Assembly: GCA_017415945.1 (NCBI GenBank)
Contig: JAFQDR010000188.1
Coordinates: 1 to 36,285 of the forward strand
Source of the DNA: Oscillospiraceae bacterium
GTDB lineage: Bacteria > Bacillota_A > Clostridia > Oscillospirales > Oscillospiraceae
Direction: 5' to 3'
Length of the DNA: 36,285 nt
This document shows positions 21,751 through 30,313 of the stretch, one piece after another (position 1 is the first letter of the stretch; each line of letters begins with the position of its first letter). The translations under genes and the position numbers were made by a program. A model generated the notes under the pieces. It was not told the origin of the DNA and ran no database searches. It worked only from the letters and a program-made list of their open reading frames with translations.

Positions 21751-22923
21751 TCATCTACCTTGCAGGTATTTGTATTTTCGTGCTGCGCTCTTTTTCCGCT
21801 GGGTTCGACAGCGTTCACAGCGCAGGTTTTTCTTTCGTTCAAAGAACGTAATGCCGCAGCGGACACAATACTGAGGACGGATTCGAACAAACTCCGCACA
21901 CCCGTCGCAATCCTCACAGCCCGCCTTGCAGCAGCTGTGGAGGTCATCCCAGTTCTCGCAAACCGCTCTCTGAAAATAGCAGTCATAATCGGCCTTCTTC
22001 AGCTCCAGTGTTCTATGCTTTAGAACACCGCACAGACGAGCCAGCAGCTCCTTCGTCTCCGTTCTGGTACGGGACAGCACCACTGCCCGCTTTACGGTGG
22101 GCTCGGGGGCACCAAATCCCCAAGGGCCATCCCCCATCATTGCCCGAACCTTGTCGGCATTTTCGGTTAGGTATTGGTAATACACTTTCCCTCTGATTGC
22201 CTTTTCGGACTTCCCCAGCCGTTTGCCGATGAAGGTGTAACTGTCACCCTGTCGGATGCCTTCCGCAAGCATTGCATAATCCCCATCGGTCCATTTGGCC
22301 GAGTTGTCCGCTTTCACCGGACGTTCCTTGATGCCCAAGTCCGTCAATCTCCGCTGAATTGCTCCTGCAGATCTGCACAGTATCTCGCTGAGCTCCGCAT
22401 AGCCGTACTTGTGTTGCTTCACCAGGGCGACCAAGCGGCTGTCATCATCGGCAGTCCACGGATCCTTGCGCTGGATGGCAAAAGCTTGGAAATCTTTCCG
22501 CCGCTGCTCCGCCACCCAATCCGGCTCCTTACCCAGAGCCAGCGGCTCCATTTTGGAAAAATCCAGGAACGAGCGGTTTTTCTCCGCCCATTCCCAGAAC
22601 TCATCCAGATAGACAATCTTGAAGCTGCATTGATCAACCTTCTTGGTATGTATGGGGAGTCCTCTATTTTGAACCCACGAAATTGTTTTGTAGGAGTAAC
22701 TGCTCTCCGACCCTGTAACTGCTGTCAGCAGCTGATTCAGCGTTACATAGTCCCCACCCTGCAGCACAGGCCCAAGCCCGAGTTTGACTGCCCTGTTCTT
22801 GACTGCAATGACGCTTCGGTCAAGGTTCTTGGCAATAGTCGGAATGGAGAATGTCCCCCAGTTCTCCTCAAGGTACATGGTCTCCTCTTCCGTCCATTGC
22901 TTTTTCCTGCGTCCCTCATTCAT
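21751..22923 (-). CDS. Multi-HTH Myb/SANT-like DNA-binding protein with zinc end
   Basis: A 390-residue protein from ATG 22923. It has three DNA-binding-like repeats: KQWTEEETMYLEENWGTFSIPTIAKNL, DPWTADDDSRLVALVKQHKYGYAELSEIL and AKWTDGDYAMLAEGIRQGDSYTFIGKRL, each a Myb-like helix-turn-helix. The C-terminus has CCKAGCEDCDGC and CVRCGITFFERKKNLRCERC zinc knuckles. It overlaps the ParB-like gene by eight bases. Similar phage proteins are annotated as transcriptional regulators; the role here is not established. Confidence 0.68.
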   Translation of the reverse strand: MNEGRRKKQWTEEETMYLEENWGTFSIPTIAKNLDRSVIAVKNRAVKLGLGPVLQGGDYVTLNQLLTAVTGSESSYSYKTISWVQNRGLPIHTKKVDQCSFKIVYLDEFWEWAEKNRSFLDFSKMEPLALGKEPDWVAEQRRKDFQAFAIQRKDPWTADDDSRLVALVKQHKYGYAELSEILCRSAGAIQRRLTDLGIKERPVKADNSAKWTDGDYAMLAEGIRQGDSYTFIGKRLGKSEKAIRGKVYYQYLTENADKVRAMMGDGPWGFGAPEPTVKRAVVLSRTRTETKELLARLCGVLKHRTLELKKADYDCYFQRAVCENWDDLHSCCKAGCEDCDGCAEFVRIRPQYCVRCGITFFERKKNLRCERCRTQRKKSAARKYKYLQGR

Positions 22924-24586
22924 CGTTCCGTTTGAACAGTTCATGGGTACCGTTCCGCATCTGAAGCTCTTCGTCGGACATTTCATAGCCCAATTTCGTG
23001 AGGACGTCGTACAGCAGATTCAGTCTCTCATTTTCTTCCCAGAGAATTTCTTTCCCATCACCTTCCCATCGCCAAGTCCAGTATCGCTCCCTGTTTTCTT
23101 GGCTGATGTACGCATACGCTGTTGCCAACAGCCCACGGGCAGGATTGTTCTTAACTTCACTTCGGAACTCATCGAGCTCCGCAACAGCATCGTCTTCGTC
23201 CGGAGTGATTCCCAGCAAATCCGCAAGCAGCTCATCGTCGATCGTCGCATACGCCTTATCTGAGTACGCGATTGCCTGCACCGCGAACTCCGCTATGATA
23301 CCGAAATGCTGCTTACCGGGCTTGAATTCCATCATGAATTCCTTACGCAGCTCTCTGTGCAGGTCCGAAATTTCTTCCGCCTCTGCCTTCTTCCTCTGAA
23401 ATGCTTCTTCCAGTGCCTCACGAATCCTTGTCCGTTCTTCGACCGCTGGGTCATATCCACGCTTCTTGTACAGATAAACGCCGAAGCTTTTATCGACAAA
23501 GTAGTAATATTCCTCTGTCTCCGCATCTTCCGGCGCAGTGTATTCTTCTGCATCTTGCTTGTCGTACCTGGTAAACTGCTTAACCGTTAGATGCGTTGCA
23601 TAATCCGGTCTCTGCGGGACCTTTTTCGCAAAGGGAGACACCAGACTTTCCCAGTGAGCAATCTTCTGTTCAATCTCTTCCTGTGCCAATGCGGACTTCA
23701 AGGCGGCTTTGAAGTTGGGCGTTCCGATTTCCTCCAGCACCTTGTTTCTGCGGGCATCGTCCTTAATTTTGTCCAGTTCCATGTAGTCGGTCAGCGTTGC
23801 CCCACGGCTCATGGAGTCTTTGAATTTCTTCTGATCCAGCTTCATCAGGTTCAGTCTGCGACGCACAGTGGACTGTGAGAACCCTGTCTGACGGGCGACT
23901 TCTTCCACGGTACCGCCCAAATCGAGCATGGTCTGGAAGCCCTGTGCCTGCTCGTAAACTGTCAGATCGGAACGCTGCACGTTCTCCACCATCATGGTGG
24001 CAAACTGTTCCGCAGGGGTCATTTCCACGACCACACAGGGGACTTCCTTCAGACCTGCCAGCTTGGATGCTGCCAAACGGCGGTGCCCGATGATGGCGGT
24101 GTAGTCACTATCGAGCCATCTTCTGTTCATCAGTGTTCTGGTTTCTTCGGTAGGATTTTGCCGATAGCTTGCGCAGATGTCTGCATATTCCTCAGCGGTC
24201 ATGCGGTGGCCCCGCACAACGGTCAGGTTCTGCAGCACCCCATTGGCCTTGATGCTCTCGGCCAGTTCAGTGAGGTCTCCCAGTTCCTTGCGTGGGTTAT
24301 CGGGATGGGGGTGGATTTTATCCACAGGCAGCATGACCAATTTGCCGGTACCGGCAGAATGCTCAGAGTCGCCCGCTTCCTCATCCTCTATTTGATCCAG
24401 CAGATTTCCATAGAACTGCTCCGCCCATTCTTCCTCCAGCTTACGGCGCTGCTCCTCTTGATCCTCAATTACATAGCCATCCCGAGCGTTGTCGTGGTAA
24501 TAGTCGCAGTCCAGTTCCCTACCGTGGAACTTGCAACTGCGCTCACACTCTGCCTGCAGCGGGCAGCGGTAGTTTTTCTTCGCCAT
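22916..24586 (-). CDS. ParB/Spo0J-like protein
   Basis: A 556-residue protein. N-terminal cysteines (CPLQAECERSCKFHGRELDC) come first, then the ParB core at about 80-260: VDKIHPHPDNPRKELGDL, GVLQNLTVV, IGHRRLAASKLAGL (box II), MVENVQRSDLTVYEQA and the helix-turn-helix VARQTGFSQSTVRRRLNL. The long C-terminal half is specific to phage forms. No ParA lies nearby, so chromosome-style partition is unlikely; such proteins may act as DNA-binding or nuclease regulators. AAAGGAGAG precedes ATG. Confidence 0.85.
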   Translation of the reverse strand: MAKKNYRCPLQAECERSCKFHGRELDCDYYHDNARDGYVIEDQEEQRRKLEEEWAEQFYGNLLDQIEDEEAGDSEHSAGTGKLVMLPVDKIHPHPDNPRKELGDLTELAESIKANGVLQNLTVVRGHRMTAEEYADICASYRQNPTEETRTLMNRRWLDSDYTAIIGHRRLAASKLAGLKEVPCVVVEMTPAEQFATMMVENVQRSDLTVYEQAQGFQTMLDLGGTVEEVARQTGFSQSTVRRRLNLMKLDQKKFKDSMSRGATLTDYMELDKIKDDARRNKVLEEIGTPNFKAALKSALAQEEIEQKIAHWESLVSPFAKKVPQRPDYATHLTVKQFTRYDKQDAEEYTAPEDAETEEYYYFVDKSFGVYLYKKRGYDPAVEERTRIREALEEAFQRKKAEAEEISDLHRELRKEFMMEFKPGKQHFGIIAEFAVQAIAYSDKAYATIDDELLADLLGITPDEDDAVAELDEFRSEVKNNPARGLLATAYAYISQENRERYWTWRWEGDGKEILWEENERLNLLYDVLTKLGYEMSDEELQMRNGTHELFKRNDE

Positions 24587-24605
24587 TGTTTCTCTCCTTT
24601 GGTTT

Positions 24606-25451
24606 TCAGAACAGCATCATCTGTCCTGTGTCATTGACCTGCAGCACTTCCTGTTCCGCCGTCTCCTCCTGTTTGGGACAGCTTGCAACCTGCGCCGCAG
24701 CTCTTCGAATAAAATCACCTGCCAGAAACCATTGCCGCCGCAGGTGCCATGTTTCTTCAAAATACATCGGGGTGTACCACACATTCTCTCCGGGTGTCGG
24801 GATCAGTGCCCGTCCGTCGATGCTGGTTGCGGGATTGGCAATGGTGTCTCCCACTACCACGTAACCAGGACACCCAAGAAGGCTCAGCTGGACATAACAC
24901 ATGCACCCCGTCACAAAATCGATGTCCTGTGCCACAAACAGCACACTCTGCTGATAATTGATATCCCGACGCCTGCACTCATTGGCAAATGCCACCAGAA
25001 GCGCACCCGCTCCGCAGGCAGGATCATTCACGGCAATCCAGCCATTCTGTTCGATTTTCTCCCGAATGTCCGGCTGCATCTTTGCCATCATTGCACATAC
25101 GGAATATGGCGTGAAGAACTGACCGTTCTTCTGGTTGCCAAGCTCCAGTGCCATATACAGGTCACCGAGGAAGTCCTGGTCGGGATTCTCCTCCATGCTT
25201 TCCACGATCAATGCAAACATCCGCACAATGCAGTCCATCTCCCGTTCGGTGTACTTCTTGGAGAGGTTGCGGTAGATTTCCTCCCGCCGCTCATAGTGGG
25301 ACTTGTCCACCGCATTTGAGATTGCAACGGCATACATGACCATTGCATCGGACCATACTTCCCATCGGTTATGCGCTCCACAGGCCGCATCGAAAACACG
25401 AACAAGCTCTTTCTGTCGTTCGCCGCGAACGATTCTCGGGAGCTTACTCAT
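24606..25451 (-). CDS. N6-adenine methylase-like protein with altered motif IV
   Basis: A 281-residue protein from ATG 25451. NGQFFTPYSVCAMMA (110-124) and VNDPACGAGALLVAF (motif I, DPACGAG 143-149) are those of type I/II M subunits. The position where NPPY should appear instead reads GDTIANPATSIDGR, so the catalytic motif IV is missing. The end has VWYTPMYFEETWHLRR and a short PCNA-box-like tail (QMMLF). SAM binding is likely and DNA methylation uncertain. Its ATG lies in the previous gene's last codons. Confidence 0.75.
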   Translation of the reverse strand: MSKLPRIVRGERQKELVRVFDAACGAHNRWEVWSDAMVMYAVAISNAVDKSHYERREEIYRNLSKKYTEREMDCIVRMFALIVESMEENPDQDFLGDLYMALELGNQKNGQFFTPYSVCAMMAKMQPDIREKIEQNGWIAVNDPACGAGALLVAFANECRRRDINYQQSVLFVAQDIDFVTGCMCYVQLSLLGCPGYVVVGDTIANPATSIDGRALIPTPGENVWYTPMYFEETWHLRRQWFLAGDFIRRAAAQVASCPKQEETAEQEVLQVNDTGQMMLF

Positions 25452-26028
25452 CGCCGTCCCAGTATTGGGAGTAGCAGAACACGTGTCCGCCGATGTTGCC
25501 CCAAACCTTGCTGTTCTGCGCTTCTGCAGAGAAGAACACAACGCCTTCGGGCAGAACATTAGGGCCGCTGAGAGCTTGGTCAATGGCTGCATACTGCACC
25601 TCGCCGGGCTCAGCTGTATGTACCTTTGCAGCGCTTTCGAACTGTCCCGCCTCGTATATCACCGCAGCCACGCTGTCGGGGAAGTCGACCGAGTGTACAC
25701 GGTTGAGGATGACCTCCACAACCGCCTGCTGACCGCTGAAGCACTCGCCGCGAGCCTCCAGCCAAACGATACTTGCCAGCAGTTCCCGCTCCGCAGGGGT
25801 GATGCCGATGTCGTTGTATCGGGGCGGAATCACCTCCACAACAGGGGTAGGCTTCGGTTCTTCCACGGCAGACTCCTGAACTGCCGAGAGTTCCTCGTTG
25901 GTTGCTGCCACTGCCTTCACATCCGTCAGCGTGGCGGTGATCAGCACCACCGCAAGGGTGTATATGACAATGACCGCTGCTACGATCAGCAGCTTTTTCA
26001 AGTCCTTTTGTGTTATGCAAATATTCAT
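25444..26028 (-). CDS. SleB-type cell wall hydrolase, membrane anchored
   Basis: A 194-residue protein from ATG 26028. An N-terminal hydrophobic segment (about 14-34, LLIVAAVIVIYTLAVVLI) is followed by an Ala/Pro-rich linker. The Hydrolase_2 (SleB) domain covers 75-194: ERELLASIVWLEARGECFSGQQ (catalytic-type Glu), VEVILNRVHSVDFPDSV, GQFESA, SGPNVLPEGVVFFSA. SleB-type enzymes cleave peptidoglycan glycan strands. The placement between replisome organizer and methylase-like genes is odd for an endolysin; it may be a different function or a spore-related enzyme. Confidence 0.82.
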   Translation of the reverse strand: MNICITQKDLKKLLIVAAVIVIYTLAVVLITATLTDVKAVAATNEELSAVQESAVEEPKPTPVVEVIPPRYNDIGITPAERELLASIVWLEARGECFSGQQAVVEVILNRVHSVDFPDSVAAVIYEAGQFESAAKVHTAEPGEVQYAAIDQALSGPNVLPEGVVFFSAEAQNSKVWGNIGGHVFCYSQYWDGDE

Positions 26029-26030
26029 GT

Positions 26031-26954
26031 TCAAACTCCCATTCGTTCTTCGTCGTATTCTTCCGCCTCTGTCAGAGTGCGGATCTTACGCTGTGCCAGC
26101 CTACCCAGCACGCCGTCGATATATTTCCAGTTCCCGGGGCAGCCGCTGTACAGTGCCTGCTCAAAGGCATACAGAAGCAGATCCAAACGGTCTTTGTCGA
26201 TATGGACACTTACCACAGGTTTCAGTTCATCCACGCATATGCGCCGCTGCACCATAGTGGTGTCCGCAAAGGTAGGCTGACGCCCACCCAGCTTTTTGAA
26301 AATTTCAACAGTGATCGCGTGTACCAGTTCCAGCAGCTCCGCATCATCGGTGTAGCTGCGGTTGGGCAGCAAATTCCGTTGGGAAAGATACTCCCGCACC
26401 TCGCGCACGTGTACATCACCATCAACAGAGTTATAGTTATCTAATCTCTTAGAATCTAAATCTCTAATATCTAATATCTTATCTCTAATATCTGTGTGGA
26501 CATTGTCCATAGGTACGTCCACACTTTTGTCCATAGACTTGTCCTCTGGATTGTCCACAGTCTTGTCCGCCGCTTGTCTGCTCCGCTGCGCTCGCTTTTG
26601 TGCAGCATAATCACTTTCGGAGCCAACCATTTTGTCGAACTCAAGTACCTTGTACACACCGTTCCGTTGCTTAGTGATCAAACCCAAGTCCTCAAGATAT
26701 TGCAGACCTTCGGCAATCTCATCATCGGTGTAATACTTGCATTCCCGACGGATCTTCTCCGCATCATAGGGAACCTTGATTTTGCCGATTTTGGTCTGAA
26801 GCTCACCGCCGCTGTTGATAGCGAGTGCGCACAGCTGCCAGTACAGCACCACATATTTGGCGCCGTTGGGCAGGCTCATCAGGAAACCGATGGTCTCGCT
26901 GAATAGGAATTCCCTTCGGAGCTTCAGCCAATAATTCAGTTTTCCTGTAGCCAT
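26031..26954 (-). CDS. Phage replisome organizer (replication initiator)
   Basis: A 307-residue protein. KLNYWLKLRREFLFSETIGFL and AKYVVLYWQLCALAINSGGEL are the Rep_Org N-terminal domain (about 1-120, winged helix). The middle is a repetitive linker (about 128-170, units DKTV, DNPE, DKSM, DKSV, DVPM, DNVH) whose DNA is the origin iteron block. The C-terminus (YTDDAELLELVHAITVEI... GNWKYIDGVLGRLAQ) recruits helicase in related phages. The gene carries its own origin, as in lambda O and SPP1-type systems. Confidence 0.85.
   Translation of the reverse strand: MATGKLNYWLKLRREFLFSETIGFLMSLPNGAKYVVLYWQLCALAINSGGELQTKIGKIKVPYDAEKIRRECKYYTDDEIAEGLQYLEDLGLITKQRNGVYKVLEFDKMVGSESDYAAQKRAQRSRQAADKTVDNPEDKSMDKSVDVPMDNVHTDIRDKILDIRDLDSKRLDNYNSVDGDVHVREVREYLSQRNLLPNRSYTDDAELLELVHAITVEIFKKLGGRQPTFADTTMVQRRICVDELKPVVSVHIDKDRLDLLLYAFEQALYSGCPGNWKYIDGVLGRLAQRKIRTLTEAEEYDEERMGV
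26431..26568. other. Putative replication origin: AT-rich block plus six 12-bp iterons
   Basis: Inside the replisome organizer gene. Six (T/C)GTCC-type units start at 26503, 26515, 26527, 26539, 26551 and 26563, exactly 12 bp apart, most as TTGTCC with an A after it. They are flanked by about 60 bp of very AT-rich DNA (26431-26492, repeated CTAATATCT/TCTCTAA) that would serve as the unwinding element. The spacing equals four codons, so the protein repeat and DNA repeat are the same feature. Confidence 0.7.
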
Positions 26955-26965
26955 ACGTACTCACC

Positions 26966-27475
26966 TCAGAACGGCAGGTCGCCGTCGTCGTCTTCCAAGT
27001 CTGCAAATGCAGTCTGGGGTCTGCTGTAGCCTTGATTGTTCTGTGAGTTATAACCGCCTCCGCTGGGTCTGTAGCCGTTGTTTTGCCCGTAGGCATACCC
27101 GTTGCTGGGTGGCGTGTAAGAGGGCTGCGGAGGAGTTGCAGGGGCTTCATCCTTGCGCTTGGATTCGCCGAAGTACACATTCTCCGCCACGACCTCTGCG
27201 CTGCGGCGTTTGTTGCCGTCACGGTCGGTCCAGTCTCGAATGGTCAAACGTCCCGCAACTACAGCCATGCTGCCCTTGCGGAAATACTTGTTGACGAACT
27301 CCCCTGTCTGCCGCCACGCAATGCAGTCGATAAAGTCCGTAGCCCGCTCCCCTTGATCGTTGGTGCGGTCACGGTCAACGGCAAGGGTGAAGGATGCCAC
27401 TGGGGTCTGGCTTTGGGTGTACCGCAGCTCGGGATCACGGGTCAGGCGACCCATGATGACAATATGATTCAGCAT
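26966..27475 (-). CDS. ssb: Single-stranded DNA-binding protein
   Basis: A 169-residue protein from ATG 27475 (ACGGAGG upstream). The OB fold covers 1-105: MLNHIVIMGRLTRDPELRYT, VASFTLAVDR, DFIDCIAWRQTGEFV. A Gly/Gln/Pro-rich linker (NGYAYGQNNGYRPSGGGYNS) and the acidic tip DDDGDLPF for partner binding follow. Length and tail match a typical bacterial/phage SSB. It works with the adjacent recombination genes. Confidence 0.95.
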   Translation of the reverse strand: MLNHIVIMGRLTRDPELRYTQSQTPVASFTLAVDRDRTNDQGERATDFIDCIAWRQTGEFVNKYFRKGSMAVVAGRLTIRDWTDRDGNKRRSAEVVAENVYFGESKRKDEAPATPPQPSYTPPSNGYAYGQNNGYRPSGGGYNSQNNQGYSRPQTAFADLEDDDGDLPF

Positions 27476-27476
27476 T

Positions 27477-27704
27477 TTAACCTCCGTATTTTTCAATCAC
27501 TCCACTCAGACCGAGCACTTCCAATCGCTCCAGCCGTTCACGGCAGGCCAATCGCTCGGCGGTGTTTTGTTTCTCGGATTTATAAAAGGGACACTCTCTG
27601 CCCCCAAAGTCGGTATCGCTCAGAGCATTGCAATAACCCGTTTTATAGGCTGCACAGCTCCTCTTGCGACAGGATTGGAATCGTTTTTTTCTCAATTCCA
27701 CCAT
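27477..27704 (-). CDS. Small cysteine-rich phage protein
   Basis: A 75-residue protein: MVELRKKRFQSCRKRSCAAY, YCNALSDTDFGGRECPFYKS, then a helix (RLACRERLERLEVLGLSGVI). Cysteines in SCRKRSC, YC and ECPFY suggest a small zinc fold. Its gene lies between ssb and the NinB-like gene and overlaps the latter by 13 bases. Unknown function. Confidence 0.65.
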   Translation of the reverse strand: MVELRKKRFQSCRKRSCAAYKTGYCNALSDTDFGGRECPFYKSEKQNTAERLACRERLERLEVLGLSGVIEKYGG

Positions 27705-28219
27705 TCCTCCTTATATCGTGCAATTTGTTCGGGAGTATCGGTGTCGATGCCCAGCAGCTGGGCTTCGTACACCGCCCCGTCGATCAGTCGGGAAAACTCT
27801 GCAGTGTCCAGTGTGTGGGTACGCTTGAAGAACAGATAGCAGGCATAGTCCCGCCCCTCTATGTTCCTGACCTTGTAGAGCTTGGTGTAGGGGTAGAATT
27901 GGTCGATATCCGCCCCCACAGGGAGCATAGCTCCGATCAGCTGACCGTCTTCGTCTCTGGCCAACGTGCCGTATTCGCAGACCAGCAGCCGCTTCACTTC
28001 ATCATTGCCGAGCTTCTGCCGCTCGGCAATTTTATTTACCAGCACGTGGAAGTAAGCGTTGGCATCCTTGCTGCGGGGCTCTCGCCACTGTTTGATCTCC
28101 ACATTGATGTCCTTTTCCCGCAGGCGGTCAAAGGCATCACGGAAGTCTGCGGTGACGGTCACGGTGATGTGCTGCTCCCCGTTCATGCCAAAGGTCAGAT
28201 CTCGGAGCCGTCCTTTCAT
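27692..28219 (-). CDS. NinB-like recombination accessory protein
   Basis: A 175-residue protein from ATG 28219. VTVTADFRDAFDRLREKDINVEIKQWREPRSKDANAYFHVLVNKIAE: the segment RSKDANAYFHVLV with a preceding Trp resembles the NinB/Orf family, which binds ssDNA-SSB complexes. Later YTKLYKVRNIEGRDYACYLFF and GIDTDTPEQIARYKEEWW, a common phage ending. It overlaps the nuclease gene by four bases, consistent with a recombination operon. Confidence 0.65.
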   Translation of the reverse strand: MKGRLRDLTFGMNGEQHITVTVTADFRDAFDRLREKDINVEIKQWREPRSKDANAYFHVLVNKIAERQKLGNDEVKRLLVCEYGTLARDEDGQLIGAMLPVGADIDQFYPYTKLYKVRNIEGRDYACYLFFKRTHTLDTAEFSRLIDGAVYEAQLLGIDTDTPEQIARYKEEWWN

Positions 28220-28833
28220 AGTGCCTCCCAGTGCTTCTTGTACAGTGCCAGCAGACCATTCACGGTCAACCACGCAATGAAGTCCGCAATCATGGGCTTG
28301 ATGTCTGCAGTTTCATCTCTGCGGTAGGTCTCCTGCCACACATTGGTACCGTTGCTCACCAGATATACGAAGCTGTGAGCTTCGGGGACAGTCTCCAGAT
28401 AGACAGGGTGCTGGGTAGAATCGATGTACTTGCCTTTTTCATAGCTGCCACTGAATTTGATGTCATAGACCACACCTGCCTTCAGCCAGTCCAGTCGGCC
28501 ATACAACACAAACTCCATGCCGGCAACGGTGATTTTCTTTTTGGCTCTGTACTGCGGCTCCCCGCCGCCCACAATTGCCGCCACCTGTGCTGCAGCATCG
28601 AACCATTTGGGGTGCTCCAGCATACCGTCCGCATCGTCTTCCGCAATGGCTGTGACCAAGTCTTCAAAGTCGATGCCTTTCTGCATCGCTTCGGTAGTGG
28701 GTGTGGGCTCTCTGCGAAGCACCTGCAAGAACTCCTCGTAGGCATCTCGCTCCGTGGTGGCATCCTCGTACGGGCTTGACTTCATGGCATACAGCCAGGA
28801 GGACAGAAGCGAGTGGGTCATCAGATAGGCCAT
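28216..28833 (-). CDS. PD-(D/E)XK exonuclease
   Basis: A 205-residue protein from ATG 28833 (GTGAGGTGCGG upstream). LMTHSLLSSWLYAM, QKGIDFEDLVTAI (Glu 61-type), VLYGRLDWLKAGVVYDIKFSGSYEKGK (Asp in RLDW, DIK in YDIKF) and TQHPVYLETVPEAHSFVYLVSNG give the PD-(D/E)XK core with D-X-n-(D)xK. Such enzymes resect phage DNA ends for recombination with the RecA-like ATPase next to it. Confidence 0.82.
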   Translation of the reverse strand: MAYLMTHSLLSSWLYAMKSSPYEDATTERDAYEEFLQVLRREPTPTTEAMQKGIDFEDLVTAIAEDDADGMLEHPKWFDAAAQVAAIVGGGEPQYRAKKKITVAGMEFVLYGRLDWLKAGVVYDIKFSGSYEKGKYIDSTQHPVYLETVPEAHSFVYLVSNGTNVWQETYRRDETADIKPMIADFIAWLTVNGLLALYKKHWEAL

Positions 28834-28841
28834 GCCGCACC

Positions 28842-29792
28842 TCACTTTCCCTCCTCGGAGGGCATGGGGGTGTAACGCTTCAGCACGGAGTCATAGAACA
28901 GGTTCAGCCTCTTCACCTTGCGCTTGAACTTGCTGTTGATTTCCTTCTCGGAAGTCAGCGCATGGTCAATGGCCTTGATTTTGGGCATGGCTGCGTTGGC
29001 GGTATCCACATCCACCACAGATGCGATGATGGCATTGCCTTCCGCCATAGCCGCTTCATAAGCCTTCTGCTCGATGGCATTGTCGGCCGCTTCCTCCGCA
29101 GTCTTGGCGTTATACTTCTCAAACAGGCGGGTGAGGAAGTCGTTGGGGCTGTTGGGCTTCAGCTCGGGAATTTTAATGACACCGTTGATGCCTCTGGTAC
29201 CCTTGGCGAAATAACGCTCACAGTTGGAGAAGCCGATGGTGCGTTCGTTGCCGTACATTTCCACAAAGCCGCCCAAGTCCTGAGTTTCCCAGACATTGTT
29301 CTTGGTCTGGCCTTCCACCTTGATACGGAGCTTGGTGTTGTCCCCATCCTTTTCTTCGATGGCGTGGAAGATCATTACGATGTTCTTGTCAAGATCGTAG
29401 AAGCAGTAGTCCATCAGTCGGGTGAATTCCTTGCCCACAAAGCCGTAGCCCTTCAAGCTCAGAGTGCCGTCCTTCTGGCTGTACTTGGGGTCTTTCTTAA
29501 TGGCCCACAGAGAAATCAGAGAGATGAGCTTGCCGCCGGTATCGAATACCAGAGTCTCATAGTCGGTCAGATTGGCAGGCACCAGATCGGTCAAAATCTC
29601 ATCGTAGCTTTTGGGCTGGATGAAGTCTTTGCGGTAGCGAGGCTCGATACGATCAGCACCAAAATCTACGTCGATGTGCAGAGGCTTGGGAGCAGACAGG
29701 CCGAGAGTGGACTTGCCGATGCCGGGATATCCGGCAATCAGAATACGGATTTTCTTATTTACGGAAGCAATTGCTTCGGGTTTCTTAATCAT
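28842..29792 (-). CDS. Sak4-like RecA-fold ATPase (phage recombinase)
   Basis: A 316-residue protein. Walker A GYPGIGKST at 21-29, LHIDVDFGADRI, Walker B-like YETLVFDTGGKLISL. NIVMIFHAIEEKDGDNTKL is a sensor-like strand. GGFVEMYGNERTIGFSNCERYFAKG and a C-terminal helical part (about 220-316) follow. The AAA_24/Sak4-type layout is typical for single-strand annealing or exchange proteins coupled to SSB and an exonuclease, which are its neighbours. Confidence 0.8.
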   Translation of the reverse strand: MIKKPEAIASVNKKIRILIAGYPGIGKSTLGLSAPKPLHIDVDFGADRIEPRYRKDFIQPKSYDEILTDLVPANLTDYETLVFDTGGKLISLISLWAIKKDPKYSQKDGTLSLKGYGFVGKEFTRLMDYCFYDLDKNIVMIFHAIEEKDGDNTKLRIKVEGQTKNNVWETQDLGGFVEMYGNERTIGFSNCERYFAKGTRGINGVIKIPELKPNSPNDFLTRLFEKYNAKTAEEAADNAIEQKAYEAAMAEGNAIIASVVDVDTANAAMPKIKAIDHALTSEKEINSKFKRKVKRLNLFYDSVLKRYTPMPSEEGK

Positions 29793-30096
29793 GTTGTTCT
29801 CCTTTCAAATCGTCGCTGCAGTTTCGCAGCACCACACGCACCTTGCTACATTCTCGCAGCAGAGTGATTCGTTCGTGACAGTACGCACCGCGATTTCCTT
29901 CGGTATACATCGAGGTTTTCTTAAACTGTTCCTCCGTGTACACGTCGCTGCAGTTCAAGCATCCCTCAATCACATCGGGATGGTATGCGCGGAAGGCTCC
30001 GCACGCAGCTTCTCTGTTGGCAGCTACCACCTCCGTCCAGCCTCCGCAGTAGGGAAACTGCCTTGATGTGCCGTATGTAAAATAAAACTTTGCCAT
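29785..30096 (-). CDS. Phage protein of unknown function
   Basis: A 103-residue protein: MAKFYFTYGTSRQFPYCGGW, VVAANREAACGAFRAYHPD, GCLNCSDVYTEEQF, SMYTEGNRGAYCHERITL. Several Cys residues. Gene overlaps the ATPase gene by eight bases. The opening FYFTYGTS...FPYCGGWTEV is a small phage family I know only as uncharacterised. Confidence 0.62.
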   Translation of the reverse strand: MAKFYFTYGTSRQFPYCGGWTEVVAANREAACGAFRAYHPDVIEGCLNCSDVYTEEQFKKTSMYTEGNRGAYCHERITLLRECSKVRVVLRNCSDDLKGEQHD

Positions 30097-30100
30097 ATTG

Positions 30101-30313
30101 TTACTCCCTGTTATTCAAATCCATGAAGCAGGCTTCTACTTCCCACGCATTTACTTCATCAATACAGTTATCGCATCCCATGATGATTGCTCCGTGGGCG
30201 CGATAGATGGTATCGCACCACTTACCGCACACTGGGCAGTGGGGTGCGTTCTTTTCATCATCGGTCATGCCCGCTTTGCTGATATCGGGGTGTTCCAAGT
30301 TTCTGTCAGGCAT
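30101..30313 (-). CDS. Small zinc-ribbon protein
   Basis: A 70-residue protein from ATG 30313 (AAGGAGG 6 bases upstream; an ATG two codons earlier overlaps the site). HCPVCGKWCDTIYRA and GCDNCIDEV give CxxC pairs of a zinc ribbon. It overlaps its upstream neighbour by eight bases. Probably a nucleic acid or protein adaptor. Confidence 0.65.
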   Translation of the reverse strand: MPDRNLEHPDISKAGMTDDEKNAPHCPVCGKWCDTIYRAHGAIIMGCDNCIDEVNAWEVEACFMDLNNRE

